Notes under the pieces: generated by a model
What the model was told of the DNA's origin: nothing
The model's database searches: none
What the model saw: the letters and a program-made list of their open reading frames with translations, nothing else
Program-made: the position numbers and the translations under genes
Shown: positions 62,940 through 64,000 of the stretch, in pieces
How the letters are laid out: the number at the start of each line of letters is the position of its first letter
Numbering within the stretch: position 1 is the first letter of the stretch
DNA from: Durusdinium trenchii
Lineage: Eukaryota > Sar > Dinophyceae > Suessiales > Symbiodiniaceae
DNA length: 64,000 nucleotides
Assembly: GCA_963970005.1 (NCBI GenBank)
Contig: CAXAMN010021224.1
Coordinates: 929,738-993,737 of the forward strand
Reading direction: 5' to 3'

Positions 62940-64000
62940 TCGATCGGAGCAGGAACGGAATTGGCACCCCACAGATGGCAGAGGTAGTGGAGATCGGCGG
63001 ATTGACAGAGCTGCGCCCCACTGGCAGCAGAAGCAGAGGTGAAATATATTTGAGATATTTTGATATGGGTCCCTATTAGGTGGGGTCTAAATGGACGTGT
63101 GCCTATGCTCAATGTAGGGGCTAAACATGACTCCCGACATGGAACTGCTGGTAAGCAGATGTTGGTCATAATTTAATATAGTTTATATACCCATCCATTT
63201 GATTGATGAGGGTGCTCTTCATGCTGCTGTTGAAAGCAATGGCAGAGCGACCACTATACGTAGGGAAATGCAGGTAGTCTTGAGATATTGGTAGGTGTGC
63301 ACAAACACACACGTTGATTTCGGTATTTAATTGACTTTAGTGCAAGAGAATTCAACACTCTAGGAAAGATTTGTTACCTGCAGAGTGCATTCCCTTTTTC
63401 AATTCAACGTGAAGTGGAATAAATACACACAGACATATATGCATTCAACAGAGCTAAGGGTAAACAGCAAAGCATCAAGGAGTGCAGCGTCGATGCCCAG
63501 GATGCCAATTTCGACTATTGGACCATCATCAACATGACGGTGCGGGCGTCAATGGTTTAGGGGTGACATGTGGGGCCTTTTGGGATGCAAGGCACGTATC
63601 CACTGTGCAGTCCAGCTGAGGGAACCCTGCAGTAGATTCCAGGCTGTGAGGATCAACATTTGTTGTCCAACAAGTTACACGTTTTGTCATGTAGACTCTT
63701 GATTAACAAAGCTTCCCTACCAGGAGGTTTTGGATACATGCTCAATATTGTTCAATCAACATTGTTCAATCATGTTCATCTAGAGGGTTTCATTAGTACT
63801 CACTCTCAGCATATTCTCTGCATTATTCATTCCTTACGGGTTGTGCAAGCTTCCTGTCAAGCGCCAACCATTCGTGCTGCACTGACAGTGACTCAGTTTG
63901 CGGAGATACTGTGGAAGGAAGAAATCCACTACTGAACTGCATGATTTCCAACAAAATACTCCAATGCTCTTTGATGCTCTTTGAATATGTTTGAGCCCTC
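62940..64000. other. Right end, presumed intron
   Basis: No further helicase exon was recognised. The last open frame (63660-63935) has no known motif. The rest of the Sec63 domain and the second helicase cassette should follow beyond the window. Confidence 0.5.

Noticed and set aside
1..64000. rRNA genes, complete tRNA genes, CRISPR arrays, bacterial operons
   Set aside because: None were seen. Regularly spaced repeats here (136, 40, 21 and 11 bp) are head-to-tail satellites without unique spacers, so they are not CRISPR.

Overview
The window looks like nuclear DNA of a dinoflagellate, probably a Symbiodiniaceae-like alga. This is inferred from gene architecture, not from a database match. 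Coding sequence is a few percent of the total. The exons I can recognise are 22 to about 90 nt long and lie on the + strand. They are separated by introns of 0.3 to several kb whose donors are GC or GA more often than GT, and nearly every acceptor reads AG|G. A retroelement with a Gly/Lys-rich (KGKGK) tail, abundant short hairpin repeats and the absence of bacterial-style gene packing fit the same picture.

The main content is one very large gene. About forty micro-exons between roughly 6.6 kb and the right end of the window spell out, in order, the N-terminal part of an ASCC3/Slh1-type Ski2-like RNA/DNA helicase. The order is: the segment before the first helicase cassette (6.6, 12.0, 19.1 kb), Walker A/motif I split over two exons (20.16 and 20.78 kb), motif Ia (24.27 kb), a TPEKW-type motif (28.1 kb), the DEVH box (33.1 kb), SATLPN motif III (34.5 kb), FVHSR motif IV (39.3 kb), the [16 protein letters not shown] segment (43.0 and 43.4 kb), LAWGVNLPA motif V (43.85 kb), QIFGRAGRP motif VI (45.46 kb), the winged-helix segment (49 to 55 kb), then the start of the first Sec63 domain (57 to 63 kb). 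The second helicase cassette expected for this family is not in the window and should lie beyond the right edge. Thirty splice junctions could be fixed by requiring reading-frame phase and family spacing to agree: 15 are GC-AG, 11 GT-AG and 4 GA-AG.

The introns carry the rest. A roughly 4.4 kb decayed retroelement (13.69-18.10 kb) has 210-225 bp direct repeats at both ends, a basic ORF1-like protein with a KGKGK tail, and a reverse transcriptase resembling Penelope-like elements, broken by several frameshifts. A 136-bp tandem array (21.28-22.96 kb) has a hairpin in each unit, a 10-N assembly gap and an inserted tRNA-derived SINE-like piece. Two copies of a roughly 0.8 kb non-autonomous element with inverted ends lie at 47.4 and 52.0 kb. 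At least four families of 75-110 bp hairpin or MITE-like repeats recur through the introns. There are also short tandem repeats, microsatellites and a 32-bp perfect palindrome. I found no rRNA, CRISPR array or complete tRNA gene. Exon identities rest on remembered family motifs and frame bookkeeping; transcript data would settle every boundary.
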